Shown here in pieces: positions 27,572 through 36,844 of a stretch of DNA of 64,000 nt. The first letter of the stretch is position 1. Each line of letters begins with the position of its first letter. Origin of the DNA: Bythopirellula polymerisocia (GTDB lineage: Bacteria; Planctomycetota; Planctomycetia; Pirellulales; Lacipirellulaceae). The stretch lies in assembly GCF_007860015.1 (NCBI RefSeq), contig NZ_SJPS01000004.1:255567-319566 (forward strand), written 5' to 3'. The position numbers and the translations under genes were made by a program. Below the pieces are notes generated by a model. The model had not been told where the DNA came from. It saw only the letters and a list, made by a program, of their open reading frames with translations, and did no database searches.

Positions 27572-29791
27572 GTGTCTACTAATGCAATTGTTTATCTCGT
27601 CCCTGGAGTAGCCATACTTGCGTTGGTCTACGGCTTGATGCGAATTCGTTGGGTCCAGGACCAAGATCCTGGAACTGAACGAATGCAGCTGATAGGAAAA
27701 TGGATTTCCGATGGCGCCATGGCATTCCTGGCTCGGGAGTATCGGACCCTCGCATTGTTTGTCGTGCTAGTGGCCGTCATCTTGGGTTTCGCAAACGCCT
27801 CGGTTGGTGCGTCGCAGAATACCAACGGTCTCATTGCCTTGTCGTTTGTACTTGGCGCTTTCTGCTCAGCCTTGGCCGGTTATATCGGCATGAAGTCGGC
27901 TACATCCGCCAACATGCGCACCGCTGCTGCCGCCCGCATCGGCTTGAATGAGGCCCTCCAAGTTGCCTTCGCAGGCGGCTCGGTGATGGGGCTCGCAGTC
28001 GTCGGTCTGGCTTTATTAGGACTTGGCTCCTTGCTGCTACTATTTCTCCGAATGTATCCCGAGGCCATAAATGGTGGGGACCCCACGATGCTGGTCTTGA
28101 ATTTGCTTTCGGGATTCTCGCTGGGTGCATCGTTGATTGCGCTGTTTGCCCGCGTGGGAGGTGGAATTTTTACGAAGGCAGCCGACGTCGGAGCAGACTT
28201 GGTAGGAAAGGTAGAAGAAGGCATCCCCGAAGATCACCCACTCAATCCTGCCACCATTGCGGACAACGTCGGAGACAATGTCGGCGACGTGGCAGGCATG
28301 GGGGCCGACCTGTTTGAATCGTACATCGGCGCGATCATCTCCTCGATGATCCTGGGGGCGGCCTGGTTTGGTGGTCTGGAAGCAGCCAAAGAGGGGGCGG
28401 GTCTCAACGCCGTTTTGCTCCCCCTGTTGGTGGCAGTCATTGGTGTGGTCGCCTCAATTTTCGGCTTCTTCTTCGTCAAAACAAAAGAGGGGGGGGATCC
28501 CCAACAGGGACTCAACCGGGGGACCTTCTCCGCAGGGGTTTTGATGGTGATCGGAACCATCGGGGCCATCAAAATGATGGTGCCTGAAAGCGGAGTCACG
28601 GTCGTTGACATCATCTCCGGCGAGAACACCTATCAATGGTGGGGAATTGCAGTTGCAGTCGTTGCTGGTTTGATTTCAGGCATTTCTATCGGAATGATTA
28701 CCGAATGGTACACTGCCACCGAACGTTCTCCAGTAGAGTCGATCGTCACTTCTTCTCGAACGGGCCACGCCACCACGATCATCCAAGGGATCGCAGTGGG
28801 CATGAATTCGACGACGCTCCCTGTACTAGTTATCAGCGGCGCGATATTGGTTGCTTTCCATTTTGCCGGTCTCTACGGAATTGCCATGGCAGCGTTGGGG
28901 ATGCTCTCCACGATCGCGATTCAATTGGCGACCGATGCCTATGGCCCCATCGCAGACAACGCGGGTGGAGTGGCGGAGATGTCTCGACTTGGACGCGATG
29001 TGCGTGCCCGGACCGACAAGCTCGATGCCGTAGGCAACACGACCGCCGCCATCGGTAAGGGCTTTGCGATCGGCTCGGCTGCCCTAACGGCCCTGAGTCT
29101 CACCGCAGCGTTTCTTACCAAAATGAATGGCGAAGTAAATATCGATGCCGCGAACCCCTATGTCCTGGTAGGACTATTAATAGGATGTATGTTGCCTTTT
29201 CGCTTTTCTGCGATGGCGATGCTCGCCGTTGGCAACGCCGCCCAGGACATGATTCAGGAAGTCCGTCGCCAATTCAATGAGATCCCCGAACTTCGCCCCG
29301 CACTCGCGGCTGCCAATCGGGCTGAAAGTGAAGAGCGTGACCCAACCCCTGAAGAAGCAAAAATCATTCACGCCGCCGACGGCAAGGCAGACTATTCCCA
29401 CTGTGTCGAGATTGCCACGGGCGCTGCCATCAAAAAAATGATGGCCCCCGGAGTTATGGCTGTCATGGCGCCCATTGTCATCGGATTCATCTCGGTGGAC
29501 ATGCTGGGTGGATTGCTCGTGGGTGTCACGATCTCGGGCGTGTGCCTGGCAATCTTTCTTTCGAACTCCGGTGGTGCCTGGGACAATGCCAAGAAGCAGG
29601 TCAAGGACGAAGGACATGACAAATGGGGCAGTGAACATGAAGAGATGCATAAGTCGACCGTCACCGGCGACACGGTTGGCGATCCCTTCAAAGATACAGC
29701 AGGCCCCTCGCTGAACATCCTCATCAAACTGATCAGCGTCGTGGCCATGATCATCGCACCGGTCCTCTACGCCTACCATTTCCCTGGGTAG
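27572..29791 (+). CDS. hppA: Membrane-bound ion-pumping pyrophosphatase
   Basis: A 739-residue polytopic membrane enzyme that couples pyrophosphate hydrolysis to H+ and/or Na+ transport. Diagnostic acidic motifs are present: [19 protein letters not shown], then [27 protein letters not shown], with a further Asp-rich block near the C-terminus ([29 protein letters not shown]). About 16 TM helices. In [10 protein letters not shown] the residue after TT is Ala, the state known for K+-dependent members; K+-independent pumps have Lys there. Start GTG 27572 with AAGGA about 9 bases upstream; the frame is open further upstream without a plausible N-terminus. Confidence 0.93.
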   Translation: MSTNAIVYLVPGVAILALVYGLMRIRWVQDQDPGTERMQLIGKWISDGAMAFLAREYRTLALFVVLVAVILGFANASVGASQNTNGLIALSFVLGAFCSALAGYIGMKSATSANMRTAAAARIGLNEALQVAFAGGSVMGLAVVGLALLGLGSLLLLFLRMYPEAINGGDPTMLVLNLLSGFSLGASLIALFARVGGGIFTKAADVGADLVGKVEEGIPEDHPLNPATIADNVGDNVGDVAGMGADLFESYIGAIISSMILGAAWFGGLEAAKEGAGLNAVLLPLLVAVIGVVASIFGFFFVKTKEGGDPQQGLNRGTFSAGVLMVIGTIGAIKMMVPESGVTVVDIISGENTYQWWGIAVAVVAGLISGISIGMITEWYTATERSPVESIVTSSRTGHATTIIQGIAVGMNSTTLPVLVISGAILVAFHFAGLYGIAMAALGMLSTIAIQLATDAYGPIADNAGGVAEMSRLGRDVRARTDKLDAVGNTTAAIGKGFAIGSAALTALSLTAAFLTKMNGEVNIDAANPYVLVGLLIGCMLPFRFSAMAMLAVGNAAQDMIQEVRRQFNEIPELRPALAAANRAESEERDPTPEEAKIIHAADGKADYSHCVEIATGAAIKKMMAPGVMAVMAPIVIGFISVDMLGGLLVGVTISGVCLAIFLSNSGGAWDNAKKQVKDEGHDKWGSEHEEMHKSTVTGDTVGDPFKDTAGPSLNILIKLISVVAMIIAPVLYAYHFPG

Positions 29792-29806
29792 AAATCTTTC
29801 TTGTCC

Positions 29807-29883
29807 GTCATTCCCGCGCAGGCGGGAATCTAAGGAGTATCGGACAGAATAAGCTTTAGATTTCCCACCCGCGCAGGAATGAC
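29807..29883. repeat. dRS3-like inverted repeat element
   Basis: GTCATTCC at 29807-29814 and GGAATGAC at 29876-29883 are exact inverted ends of a 77-base element. The left arm also contains ATTCCCGCGCAGGCGGGAAT, the ATTCCC-N8-GGGAAT layout known as dRS3 in Neisseria and seen widely in bacteria. It lies just past the hppA stop and could act as a transcript end. Confidence 0.7.
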
Positions 29884-29886
29884 ATA

Positions 29887-29927
29887 AACGCCGCAAACTC
29901 CTAGCAGTACCTTTTGCTTGCGGCGTT
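29887..29927. terminator. Perfect 10-bp hairpin
   Basis: AACGCCGCAA (29887-29896) is exactly complementary to TTGCGGCGTT (29918-29927), with a 21-base loop. It directly follows the dRS3-like element. No T-run, so factor-independent termination is uncertain. Confidence 0.4.
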
Positions 29928-30378
29928 GACTGTCACTTCAAGACTTCACCCAAATCCAACTAAAGAGCGAAACTGGTAGATCGCCTGAGACTCTTCCGAA
30001 GTCATTGCACAATCTCGAAACCTGGATGCCTGATGTCCGCAGCATCACTCGACAGATGAAGAACGCATCCTGCTGCACTCCGAAAACAACCAAAATGCCT
30101 TGTACCACTTTTGGGGGGGCAGACTAACCACTGCGAGGAAGGTCACACTCTTGAGGCAAGTATTCTAGTAGGTACTTTGCGATTTCAGGTTCGACTCGAA
30201 TGGTAAATGTGAATTGGGATATAACTTGGCAGGAACTGATAAGTCATTGTTTAACTCGCAATCACTCATAAGATTGATTTTCTTGATTTTTGTTGGATTT
30301 TGACTACCACTCCTGTTAGGATGCCAGTTGCGTTGATCTTGTCGTGAACTCTGTTTTCTAAGTAGTGGAGGAGAACTA
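29928..30378. other. Intergenic stretch before PEP-CTERM gene
   Basis: About 450 bases with no supported gene. Stop codons interrupt all plus frames; a 96-codon minus frame (30165-30455) overlaps the start of the next gene and looks spurious. The last 12 bases contain the ribosome site GGAGGAG of the next gene. Confidence 0.4.
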
Positions 30379-31077
30379 ATGTCTAAGATTAAGCTAAGTC
30401 GGTTTCCTGGAGGCGTATGCCTTGTATTTATTGGCTTGCTACTCCTTTCGTTCATGGGGAATGCTCAGGCGGGCACACTGATCGGGGTGGCCCAGGATCC
30501 GCCTCCTCCAATGGGTCCATTCTTCGGAGATGATGAGAATGGGGATATGATCATGGTTGGAACACCGACCAACCCAATTCCCGTTACTCCAGATCCAACT
30601 TCGACTGCTCCATGGATGAAGGAATTTGTGATTAACCGCGACGGCCAAGGCTGGTCAGAGAGTGGACCAGGGTCGATGGTAAGTGTCATGGAGTTCATCA
30701 CGCTTGGTCCCCCCACATCATCGCACCCCTTACCAATCGTAGACTGGCACGAAGATATCGACCCAACGGTCGGTGACGGTGGCAAGTTCAAGTGGGTTGG
30801 CGGAGTCATTGAGACCCCATCCGGCCCGCATCCGGGCAAGACCAGTACGGATGGCTTCTCGATCTGGTTTGATTTCCCACCCCTACCACCTGGCACTCCG
30901 ATCAAGATTACCAAGGACTTGATGTGGACTGGCAGCACGATCACGCCGGGGCCAAACGGGGAGAATAATTATCTTATCAAGATCAACGAGCAGCCTTCGG
31001 TTCCCGAACCGAGTTCGTTGCTTCTCTGCGGGTTGGCGTTGCTGGGGGCTGCCGCCTATCGGCGGCATCAATCGTAG
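30379..31077 (+). CDS. PEP-CTERM sorting-domain protein
   Basis: A 232-residue exported protein of unknown function. Residues 1-31 are a signal peptide (cleavage near AQAG). The mature part is Pro/Gly/Asp/Thr-rich and probably all-beta. The C-terminus VPEPSSLLLCGLALLGAAAYRR is a clear PEP-CTERM tail, recognised by exosortase and removed on sorting to the surface. Excellent ribosome site GGAGGAG 7-8 bases before ATG 30379. A strong intrinsic terminator at 31129-31164 suggests it is transcribed alone. The exosortase gene is not in this window. Confidence 0.85.
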   Translation: MSKIKLSRFPGGVCLVFIGLLLLSFMGNAQAGTLIGVAQDPPPPMGPFFGDDENGDMIMVGTPTNPIPVTPDPTSTAPWMKEFVINRDGQGWSESGPGSMVSVMEFITLGPPTSSHPLPIVDWHEDIDPTVGDGGKFKWVGGVIETPSGPHPGKTSTDGFSIWFDFPPLPPGTPIKITKDLMWTGSTITPGPNGENNYLIKINEQPSVPEPSSLLLCGLALLGAAAYRRHQS

Positions 31078-31128
31078 TTTGATCGTCCAATAATTGGCAG
31101 GGACACTTCCTTGCTCAAACGTACTCAG

Positions 31129-31164
31129 AAAGGGGTCGCAGCTCATTGAGCTGTGTCCCCTTTT
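31129..31164 (+). terminator. Intrinsic terminator after PEP-CTERM gene
   Basis: AAAGGGG (31129-31135) pairs with CCCCTTT (31157-31163). Inside, CAGCTCA and TGAGCTG form a second stem, giving a long hairpin that runs into TTTT. It is 52 bases past the stop codon. Confidence 0.75.
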
Positions 31165-31242
31165 CGTATGGTTAGGCGGTCTTGCAGATCGGGGCCGTTT
31201 CCCTAAAATAAGGGTAGTATCCGCTTTTGGGATACGCCATCG

Positions 31243-31331
31243 GGAGAGGTGGCAGAGTGGTCGAATGCGCCGGTTTGCTAAATCGGTGACCGGTTTACGC
31301 TGGTCCGCAGGTTCAAATCCTGTCCTCTCCG
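31243..31331 (+). tRNA. tRNA-Ser (anticodon GCU)
   Basis: An 89-nt cloverleaf with the long variable arm of class II tRNAs. The acceptor stem GGAGAGG pairs with CCTCTCC, the anticodon loop is TTGCTAA (GCU, reading AGC/AGU), and the T-arm contains GGTTCAAATCC. The discriminator base is G and CCA is not encoded; a T-rich run follows. Confidence 0.95.
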
Positions 31332-31632
31332 TTTTGTTTTGTGGGCACTGCCCATCAGAAAACTGCCTACTTTGGAAGTGAAAAGGTGGGCGATCCCCAC
31401 CCTACTCTCCTCTCTTTCCCAAGGCATTCTCAGCTAGCATAAAATTGCCAGCTAGCAGGATCTCTATTCTCCCTTTCTCTGAAGTGGGACCCCCGCTTTT
31501 CCGAACTTCCTTATAGTAACCTGATTTCGTCAGACTGCACCTCTGCGCAGTCTACGCAACATTTCGCTGACGCTTTTCAAAAAAGCCGATTGGATTCAGT
31601 TCCAATCGCCTACTTTTCCCGGCAAAATAGCC
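31332..31632. other. Intergenic stretch before exporter operon
   Basis: About 300 bases with no gene. It presumably holds the promoter of the downstream four-gene exporter set; no clear consensus site was found. Confidence 0.4.
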
Positions 31633-34461
31633 ATGCGATTGAAGTTCGCTGTCAATTTCCAGCGTAATTGTTGTCGACGCAATATCGACTCACCGTGGAA
31701 ATGCGCGTCTGGGGTGCGCTGGAAGTTCGTGGCTATGTTGCTGATAGCAATGATTGTGCTCGGTGGATGCAAACCATCGAAGTATCGCCAGCTGGCAGAT
31801 CAAGATGCTTATTCCTTGGAGAATCAAAAAGCTGCCATGGCCGGGTTTGAACCTGGGCAATTTGGAGTTTATCCGGATCCCCGATCACGGATGTTTGACC
31901 CTAACGACCCGGACTATGAACCCATGCCACCGGACGACCCAACAGCAAATCAGTTGATGAATTACATCGATGGCAAGAAGGGTTCGCCGAAATGGAAGCG
32001 ACTCCCCAAGACGCTCTTCGTGGAAAATCCTGGCTGGCTGGAATCGCTCCCCAGAAATCAAGAATGTCAGGTGGTTCTGGACCTAAACGGTGCGGTAGAA
32101 ATGGCTCGTCTAGAGTCTCCTCGCTACCAGTCTGAGGTGGAAGAGCTCTATCTTTCGGCACTCGATGTTAGTTTCGAGCGGTTTCGATTTGATTGTCAGT
32201 TCTTCCAAGGGTCGAGTGTCTTCATCACTTCTGATGGTGAGAATCGTTCGGGGACGGGCAATCCCTCAAGTTTGTTTGAGGTATCTCCACTCAGGCCAGG
32301 TAATAGGTTGCGAGTTGAGAGATTTACTGCTACAGGCGGGCAGCTTGTTGCCGGGCTTGCCAATTCACTCGTTTGGCAGTTCGCAGGCAACGACGATTAT
32401 TCCAGCAACACGCTGCTAGACTTTTCCATAGTGCAACCACTGCTCCGCGCTGGTGGGCGCACGAGAGTGCTTGAACGCCTAACGATTTCCGAGCGAAACC
32501 TGTTGGCCAATGTCCGCGAGATGGAGCGCTTTCGCCAGGCGTTTTACGTGAGCGTTGTTACGGGCCGTGATCCCGGACAAGGGCCTTCGCGGCGTGGTGG
32601 CTTCTTTGGAGGTAGCGGACTGACAGGGTTTACAGGTGTGGGCGGCGGTGGCTTTGGCCGTGTCGGCGGTGGCGGATTTGGCGGAGGCGGCGGAGGTGGC
32701 GGGTTTACCGGAGGGGCTGGCGCGCAAGGTTCAGGTGGCTACTTGGGTCTCCTGCAGAATGAACAAGTACTTAGCAATCAATACGCCAATGCAGTTTCTC
32801 TCAGTGATAGTGTCCGCCAATTGGAAGCAACCTATGAAGCAGGTCGCATCGACCGTTTCCAAGTGGATCTGGCTCGCCAGGCGCTCTTCAATGCCCAAAG
32901 TCAACTGCTAACAGGCGAGACACAGTACCAGTCGTTCCTGGAAAGCTTTCTTACCGGACTCGGTTTGCCTCCGGAATTGAAGGTAAAAATTGAAGATCCT
33001 GTGATCGACCATCTAAGATTGCTGGACCCCGATTTGGAATCCTTAAGAGGGCGTGTTAGCGAGGTGCTTGATGAAATGCGGCTGCTGCGTGATGCACCGG
33101 AGTTGATTGCACCCGATCCGGATGAAGAGCTGTTGGTTCCGAACCTGTTCGACAACAAGGCCAACGAAACTGCGGCCAATTTGGAAGCTCGACTTGCACC
33201 TATTGTGGCCGACATTCTTCGAATCGAAGAGGCCACGATCGAGAGGCTGGCAGTTGTGCGAGAGGACTTTGAGAAGCTTTCGGCAGTTCTCCCTCAACGT
33301 CGCAAGGCACTCGAACGACTGGCCACGCGCCCGGAATTGGTTGAAGCCAGTGTCGAGATCGAGATGTTCAGCGCCGAGAAACTCGACGAGCGTGTTACCA
33401 AACAGGTCGAAGGACTTGATGAGTTGGAGAAGCGTCTTACCAAAGTCAGTTCCGAGCTGGTGAACCTGGTCCAGGAGGAAAAGCCTGTCGATCGGAAAAT
33501 GCTGACTCAACTAACCAATGTGCTTACCGAGTTGTCTAGCCAACTGCTAGAACTCTCTCTTGCCCAGGCAGGTGCGAGGCTAGAGGCGATCAGTTTTGAA
33601 CCTGTCGAACTCACGATGGAACAGGCATTGGCGATTGCTGCCGAGTATCGGCTTGATTGGAAAAACGCACGGGCGAACTTGGTAGACTCATGGCGACTAA
33701 TCTATTTCAATAGAAACGATTTGCGCAGCGATCTGAACGTCTTTTTTAGTGGTGACATTGGCAACGTGGGGGACAATCCGTTCCGTCTTCGCAGTACTCA
33801 AGGGAGACTGCGGGCCGGCGTGCAATTCGACAGTCCCCTCACGCGGCTTGCGGAACGCAACGTTTATCGCCAATCGCTCATCGAATACCAGCAGGCACGG
33901 CGAAACTATTATCAATATCGCGACGGTGTCTATTTGAATCTGCGAAACATCCTCCGGCAGATCCGTCTGAACGAGCTGAATTTCGAGCTACGGAGGGCAG
34001 CAGTCCATGTGGCCATTTCACAGGTCGAATTGACTCAATTGCGGCTCTCCGAACCCCCCAAGCCGGGTGAGGTGGCTGAGTTTGCCAACACGACGGCCCG
34101 TGACCTGGTGCAAGCCTTGGGTGACCTGCTCAATGTACAGAACGATTTTCTAAGTGTCTGGATAAACTACGAAGTGCAGCGTTTGAATCTTGAACTCGAT
34201 TTAGGGGTGATGGAACTCGATCAATGCGGGTTGCGGATGGAGAATCCTGTGCCATTGGAAACGTATCTCATTGGGTTGCCATGCAATTCGACAGACATGG
34301 GGCTGGCTGTCGAAGAAAACGAGTGGTACGGGACCTTCGAAAATTTGGATTCGGAAAGCTTGCCGCCGGTGGAGCCACTTTCCGAAGAAATCAGTGAAGA
34401 ATCGGGTCTCCCCCACGCAGAACCTTTGCCTATCCCCGATCCGCAATATTCGGTTCCATGA
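31633..34461 (+). CDS. TolC-family outer membrane factor, lipoprotein, with Gly-rich insert
   Basis: A 942-residue outer-membrane channel protein, much longer than TolC-type proteins (about 450-500). A basic N-terminus and hydrophobic run end in the lipobox LGGC (Cys46). Long alpha-helical, coiled-coil segments around residues 380-460 and 530-690 carry the family pattern (LEATYEAGRIDRFQVDLARQ, YRLDWKNARANLVDSWR). Residues ~317-372 are an almost pure Gly/Phe insert, and ~490-640 adds an extra charged helical section. The C-terminus is Glu/Pro-rich. It heads a set with an adaptor, an ATPase and a permease, so it is the exit duct of a tripartite exporter. Substrate unknown. Confidence 0.85.
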   Translation: MRLKFAVNFQRNCCRRNIDSPWKCASGVRWKFVAMLLIAMIVLGGCKPSKYRQLADQDAYSLENQKAAMAGFEPGQFGVYPDPRSRMFDPNDPDYEPMPPDDPTANQLMNYIDGKKGSPKWKRLPKTLFVENPGWLESLPRNQECQVVLDLNGAVEMARLESPRYQSEVEELYLSALDVSFERFRFDCQFFQGSSVFITSDGENRSGTGNPSSLFEVSPLRPGNRLRVERFTATGGQLVAGLANSLVWQFAGNDDYSSNTLLDFSIVQPLLRAGGRTRVLERLTISERNLLANVREMERFRQAFYVSVVTGRDPGQGPSRRGGFFGGSGLTGFTGVGGGGFGRVGGGGFGGGGGGGGFTGGAGAQGSGGYLGLLQNEQVLSNQYANAVSLSDSVRQLEATYEAGRIDRFQVDLARQALFNAQSQLLTGETQYQSFLESFLTGLGLPPELKVKIEDPVIDHLRLLDPDLESLRGRVSEVLDEMRLLRDAPELIAPDPDEELLVPNLFDNKANETAANLEARLAPIVADILRIEEATIERLAVVREDFEKLSAVLPQRRKALERLATRPELVEASVEIEMFSAEKLDERVTKQVEGLDELEKRLTKVSSELVNLVQEEKPVDRKMLTQLTNVLTELSSQLLELSLAQAGARLEAISFEPVELTMEQALAIAAEYRLDWKNARANLVDSWRLIYFNRNDLRSDLNVFFSGDIGNVGDNPFRLRSTQGRLRAGVQFDSPLTRLAERNVYRQSLIEYQQARRNYYQYRDGVYLNLRNILRQIRLNELNFELRRAAVHVAISQVELTQLRLSEPPKPGEVAEFANTTARDLVQALGDLLNVQNDFLSVWINYEVQRLNLELDLGVMELDQCGLRMENPVPLETYLIGLPCNSTDMGLAVEENEWYGTFENLDSESLPPVEPLSEEISEESGLPHAEPLPIPDPQYSVP

Positions 34462-34560
34462 TAGTGCCCTGTTTTTGGTACCAACTCTTCCTATAATGAA
34501 GTGTTCGGACTTAAGGCCTTAGTCCCCCCGGGTTGTCTTCCTTTTACAGGTTAGCGACAA

Positions 34561-36138
34561 ATGAGATATGCCCTCCTGCATGTCGAAGTACGACTGTTCC
34601 AGCCACCCCTTTGCCAGGGAACAAAAGCTCCCATCAAAGGTTCTATTCGGCGGGGAGCGACTTCGTTCTTCTTCATGTTCTTTTTACTTCTATTAGCGGC
34701 AGGAGCCGGAGGAGCATGGTGGTGGACCGTACGTGGCGATCAGGAAGGTACAACAGACGCGATCCTTCATAGTGTAGACAGACGCGACTTCACACTAGAT
34801 ATCACCGAACGTGGCGAAATCAAAGCCGGTGGAGTCACTGAGGTTAAGTCTGAAGTCAAAGCCAAAAACGCTGCCGGCATCGCCATCTTGAAAATCGTTC
34901 GCGAAGGGACCGAAGTACAACAGGGCGATTTTTTGATAGAACTCGACTCTTCGATTTTGCAAGAAGAGCTGACTGTCCAGAAAATCAATTACAACACCGC
35001 CAAAGCAGTTTTGGTGGAGTCCAAGAATATGTATGAAACCGCCGTGATTGCCTTACGCGAATACCTGGAAGGGACCTATGTTCAGGAGCGTCAAGTGATC
35101 GAAAGCGAAGTGTTCGTCGCAGAGGAAAATCTTAATCGTGCGAGAGAGTATTTTGCTTATAGCAAGAAACTGGCTACCAAGGGGTATGTGAACGATTTGC
35201 AACTCGAAGCGGACCGATTTGCCGTGGAGAAGTCCCAAAAAGAACTCGACGCTGCCAAGACCAAGCTCAACGTGATTGACGAGTTTACTAAGGCTAAGAT
35301 GGTCAAGCAATTAGAGAGCGACATCGCCACAACCAAGGCCAAATGGGACTCCGCCGAAAACAGTTTTGAATTAGAATCTAATAAGTTGGCAGATGTGCAG
35401 GATCAGATTGCCAAGTGTACGATTCTTGCTCCCCGGGAAGGAACTGTCGTCTACGCTCACGAGCGGGATCGCGGGGGAGACAACTCATTCATCGTCCAGG
35501 AAGGCGCGGTTATTCGTGAGCGACAAACGATCATTAATTTGCCTATCCCTGATTCGATGGAAGTCGAACTGACCATCAATGAATCACTGATCCAATTCTT
35601 GAAAGTTGGATTACCGGCACGCATCACTCCTGTTGGTTTTGGAGGTCGTGTTTTGATTGGTAAAGTTAAAAAAATCAATCAATTTGCAGAGCCAACTGGT
35701 TGGCGAAAGGCCAATGTAAAGGATTACAAAGCTACCGTAGAAATCGAATCGGCACAAACTGGCTTGCGATCCGGTATGACGGCTTCCGTTACCATCAAAT
35801 GTCAGGAAATTGATGATGCTTTGCAGGTCCCCGTGCAGTCCGTCTATGCCCATGGAAACAAGTTCTACTGCTTAACGTTTGATGCCGGCAAATGGCAGGC
35901 CCGACCTGTGGTATGTGGCCCCACTAACGATAAGTTCTATGTGATCGAACAGGGGTTAGACGTAGGTGAGCAAGTAGCCATGAATCCCCGCCGCTATCTT
36001 GATCAGGTAGTCTTACCCAAAATCGCACCTGAACGCGAGCAACGAGCCGTCGCTCAAGGTCCAGAAGCGGAGGCCGAGCAGTCCCTGGCCACTGATGCCA
36101 AGCCGGCATCGAGCACGGCTTCCGCTACGGGAGGCTGA
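34561..36138 (+). CDS. Periplasmic adaptor (HlyD/MacA-type membrane fusion protein)
   Basis: A 525-residue inner-membrane-anchored adaptor linking the permease to the outer-membrane duct. One TM helix (about 38-58) is followed by a lipoyl-like half (ITERGEIKAGGVTEVKSEV), a long hairpin of coiled coil (about 135-275), the second lipoyl half (CTILAPREGTVVYAHE) and beta-barrel and membrane-proximal domains. The tail is Ala/Glu-rich. It lies 99 bases after the TolC-like gene. The stop TGA 36136-36138 sits inside the probable translation-start region of the ATPase gene. ATG 34561 was used; the 37-residue cytoplasmic N-terminus is longer than usual. Confidence 0.88.
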   Translation: MRYALLHVEVRLFQPPLCQGTKAPIKGSIRRGATSFFFMFFLLLLAAGAGGAWWWTVRGDQEGTTDAILHSVDRRDFTLDITERGEIKAGGVTEVKSEVKAKNAAGIAILKIVREGTEVQQGDFLIELDSSILQEELTVQKINYNTAKAVLVESKNMYETAVIALREYLEGTYVQERQVIESEVFVAEENLNRAREYFAYSKKLATKGYVNDLQLEADRFAVEKSQKELDAAKTKLNVIDEFTKAKMVKQLESDIATTKAKWDSAENSFELESNKLADVQDQIAKCTILAPREGTVVYAHERDRGGDNSFIVQEGAVIRERQTIINLPIPDSMEVELTINESLIQFLKVGLPARITPVGFGGRVLIGKVKKINQFAEPTGWRKANVKDYKATVEIESAQTGLRSGMTASVTIKCQEIDDALQVPVQSVYAHGNKFYCLTFDAGKWQARPVVCGPTNDKFYVIEQGLDVGEQVAMNPRRYLDQVVLPKIAPEREQRAVAQGPEAEAEQSLATDAKPASSTASATGG

Positions 36139-36200
36139 GCTCTATCGTATTCGCCGGAAAACCACTTGCTGCCAGCATCTCCGCGCTCCGCAAAGACTAT

Positions 36201-36842
36201 GTGCTCAGCGGCGAGACGGTCCATGCCTTACGAGGAGTCTCCTTCGATGTTCCAGAAGGGGATTTCATCTCCATTATGGGGCCGTCGGGCTCGGGAAAAA
36301 GTACACTGCTGAATTTACTAGGTTGCCTCGATCGGCCCACTTCTGGTCACTTTCTGCTCGGCGGCGACGATGTAGCCCGCATGAACGACGATCAACTTGC
36401 CGAGACGCGTGCCCGTCGTATCGGCTTCGTCTTTCAGTCCTACAACTTGCTGCCGGCTTTGTCGGTAGTTGAGAATATCGAGGTTCCTCTCTACTACGGT
36501 GGGCAACTCAATGCGGCTACACGTGCCAGGTCACTCGAATTGGCACACATGGTAGGACTCGAATCTCGCTTGGGACATCGTCCGGCACAGCTATCGGGGG
36601 GGCAGCAGCAACGCGTAGCGATCGCCCGCAGTCTGGTAAACGATCCCAAGTTCATTCTTGCTGACGAACCAACTGGGAATCTCGACTCCAAGACGACCGA
36701 GGAAATTCTTGAGCTCCTACAACGTCTAAATGACGAAGGGCGCACTATCATCATGGTGACTCACGAGCCGGACGTGGCAGAGTTAACTCGGAGGACTATC
36801 GTGTTGCACGATGGCAAGCTGCAATCGGATGAGAGGCGATAA
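36201..36842 (+). CDS. ABC exporter ATPase, MacB/LolD type; true start likely upstream
   Basis: An ATPase that drives the adjacent FtsX-type permease. Walker [10 protein letters not shown], signature [15 protein letters not shown], Walker [13 protein letters not shown] and the H-loop MVTHEPD are intact. GTG 36201 is the first canonical start, but it removes the first beta-strand. The same frame upstream reads [18 protein letters not shown], exactly the family's N-terminus. No ATG, GTG or TTG occurs in frame between the stop at 36093 and 36201. GGAGG at 36130-36134 is well placed for ATC 36144 or, more closely, CTG 36135. A non-standard start is therefore likely, and the coordinate here is the conservative choice. 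Confidence 0.88.
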   Translation: MLSGETVHALRGVSFDVPEGDFISIMGPSGSGKSTLLNLLGCLDRPTSGHFLLGGDDVARMNDDQLAETRARRIGFVFQSYNLLPALSVVENIEVPLYYGGQLNAATRARSLELAHMVGLESRLGHRPAQLSGGQQQRVAIARSLVNDPKFILADEPTGNLDSKTTEEILELLQRLNDEGRTIIMVTHEPDVAELTRRTIVLHDGKLQSDERR

Positions 36843-36844
36843 CC

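Noticed and set aside
29177..29896. 239-codon minus-strand open frame over the end of hppA
   Set aside because: It begins in the dRS3-like repeat and runs antisense to conserved pyrophosphatase sequence; low-complexity His/Asp-rich translation.
32580..32750. Gly-rich region as a frameshift artefact in the TolC-like gene
   Set aside because: Conserved TolC-type sequence resumes in the same frame on both sides, so the insert is in frame and probably real.
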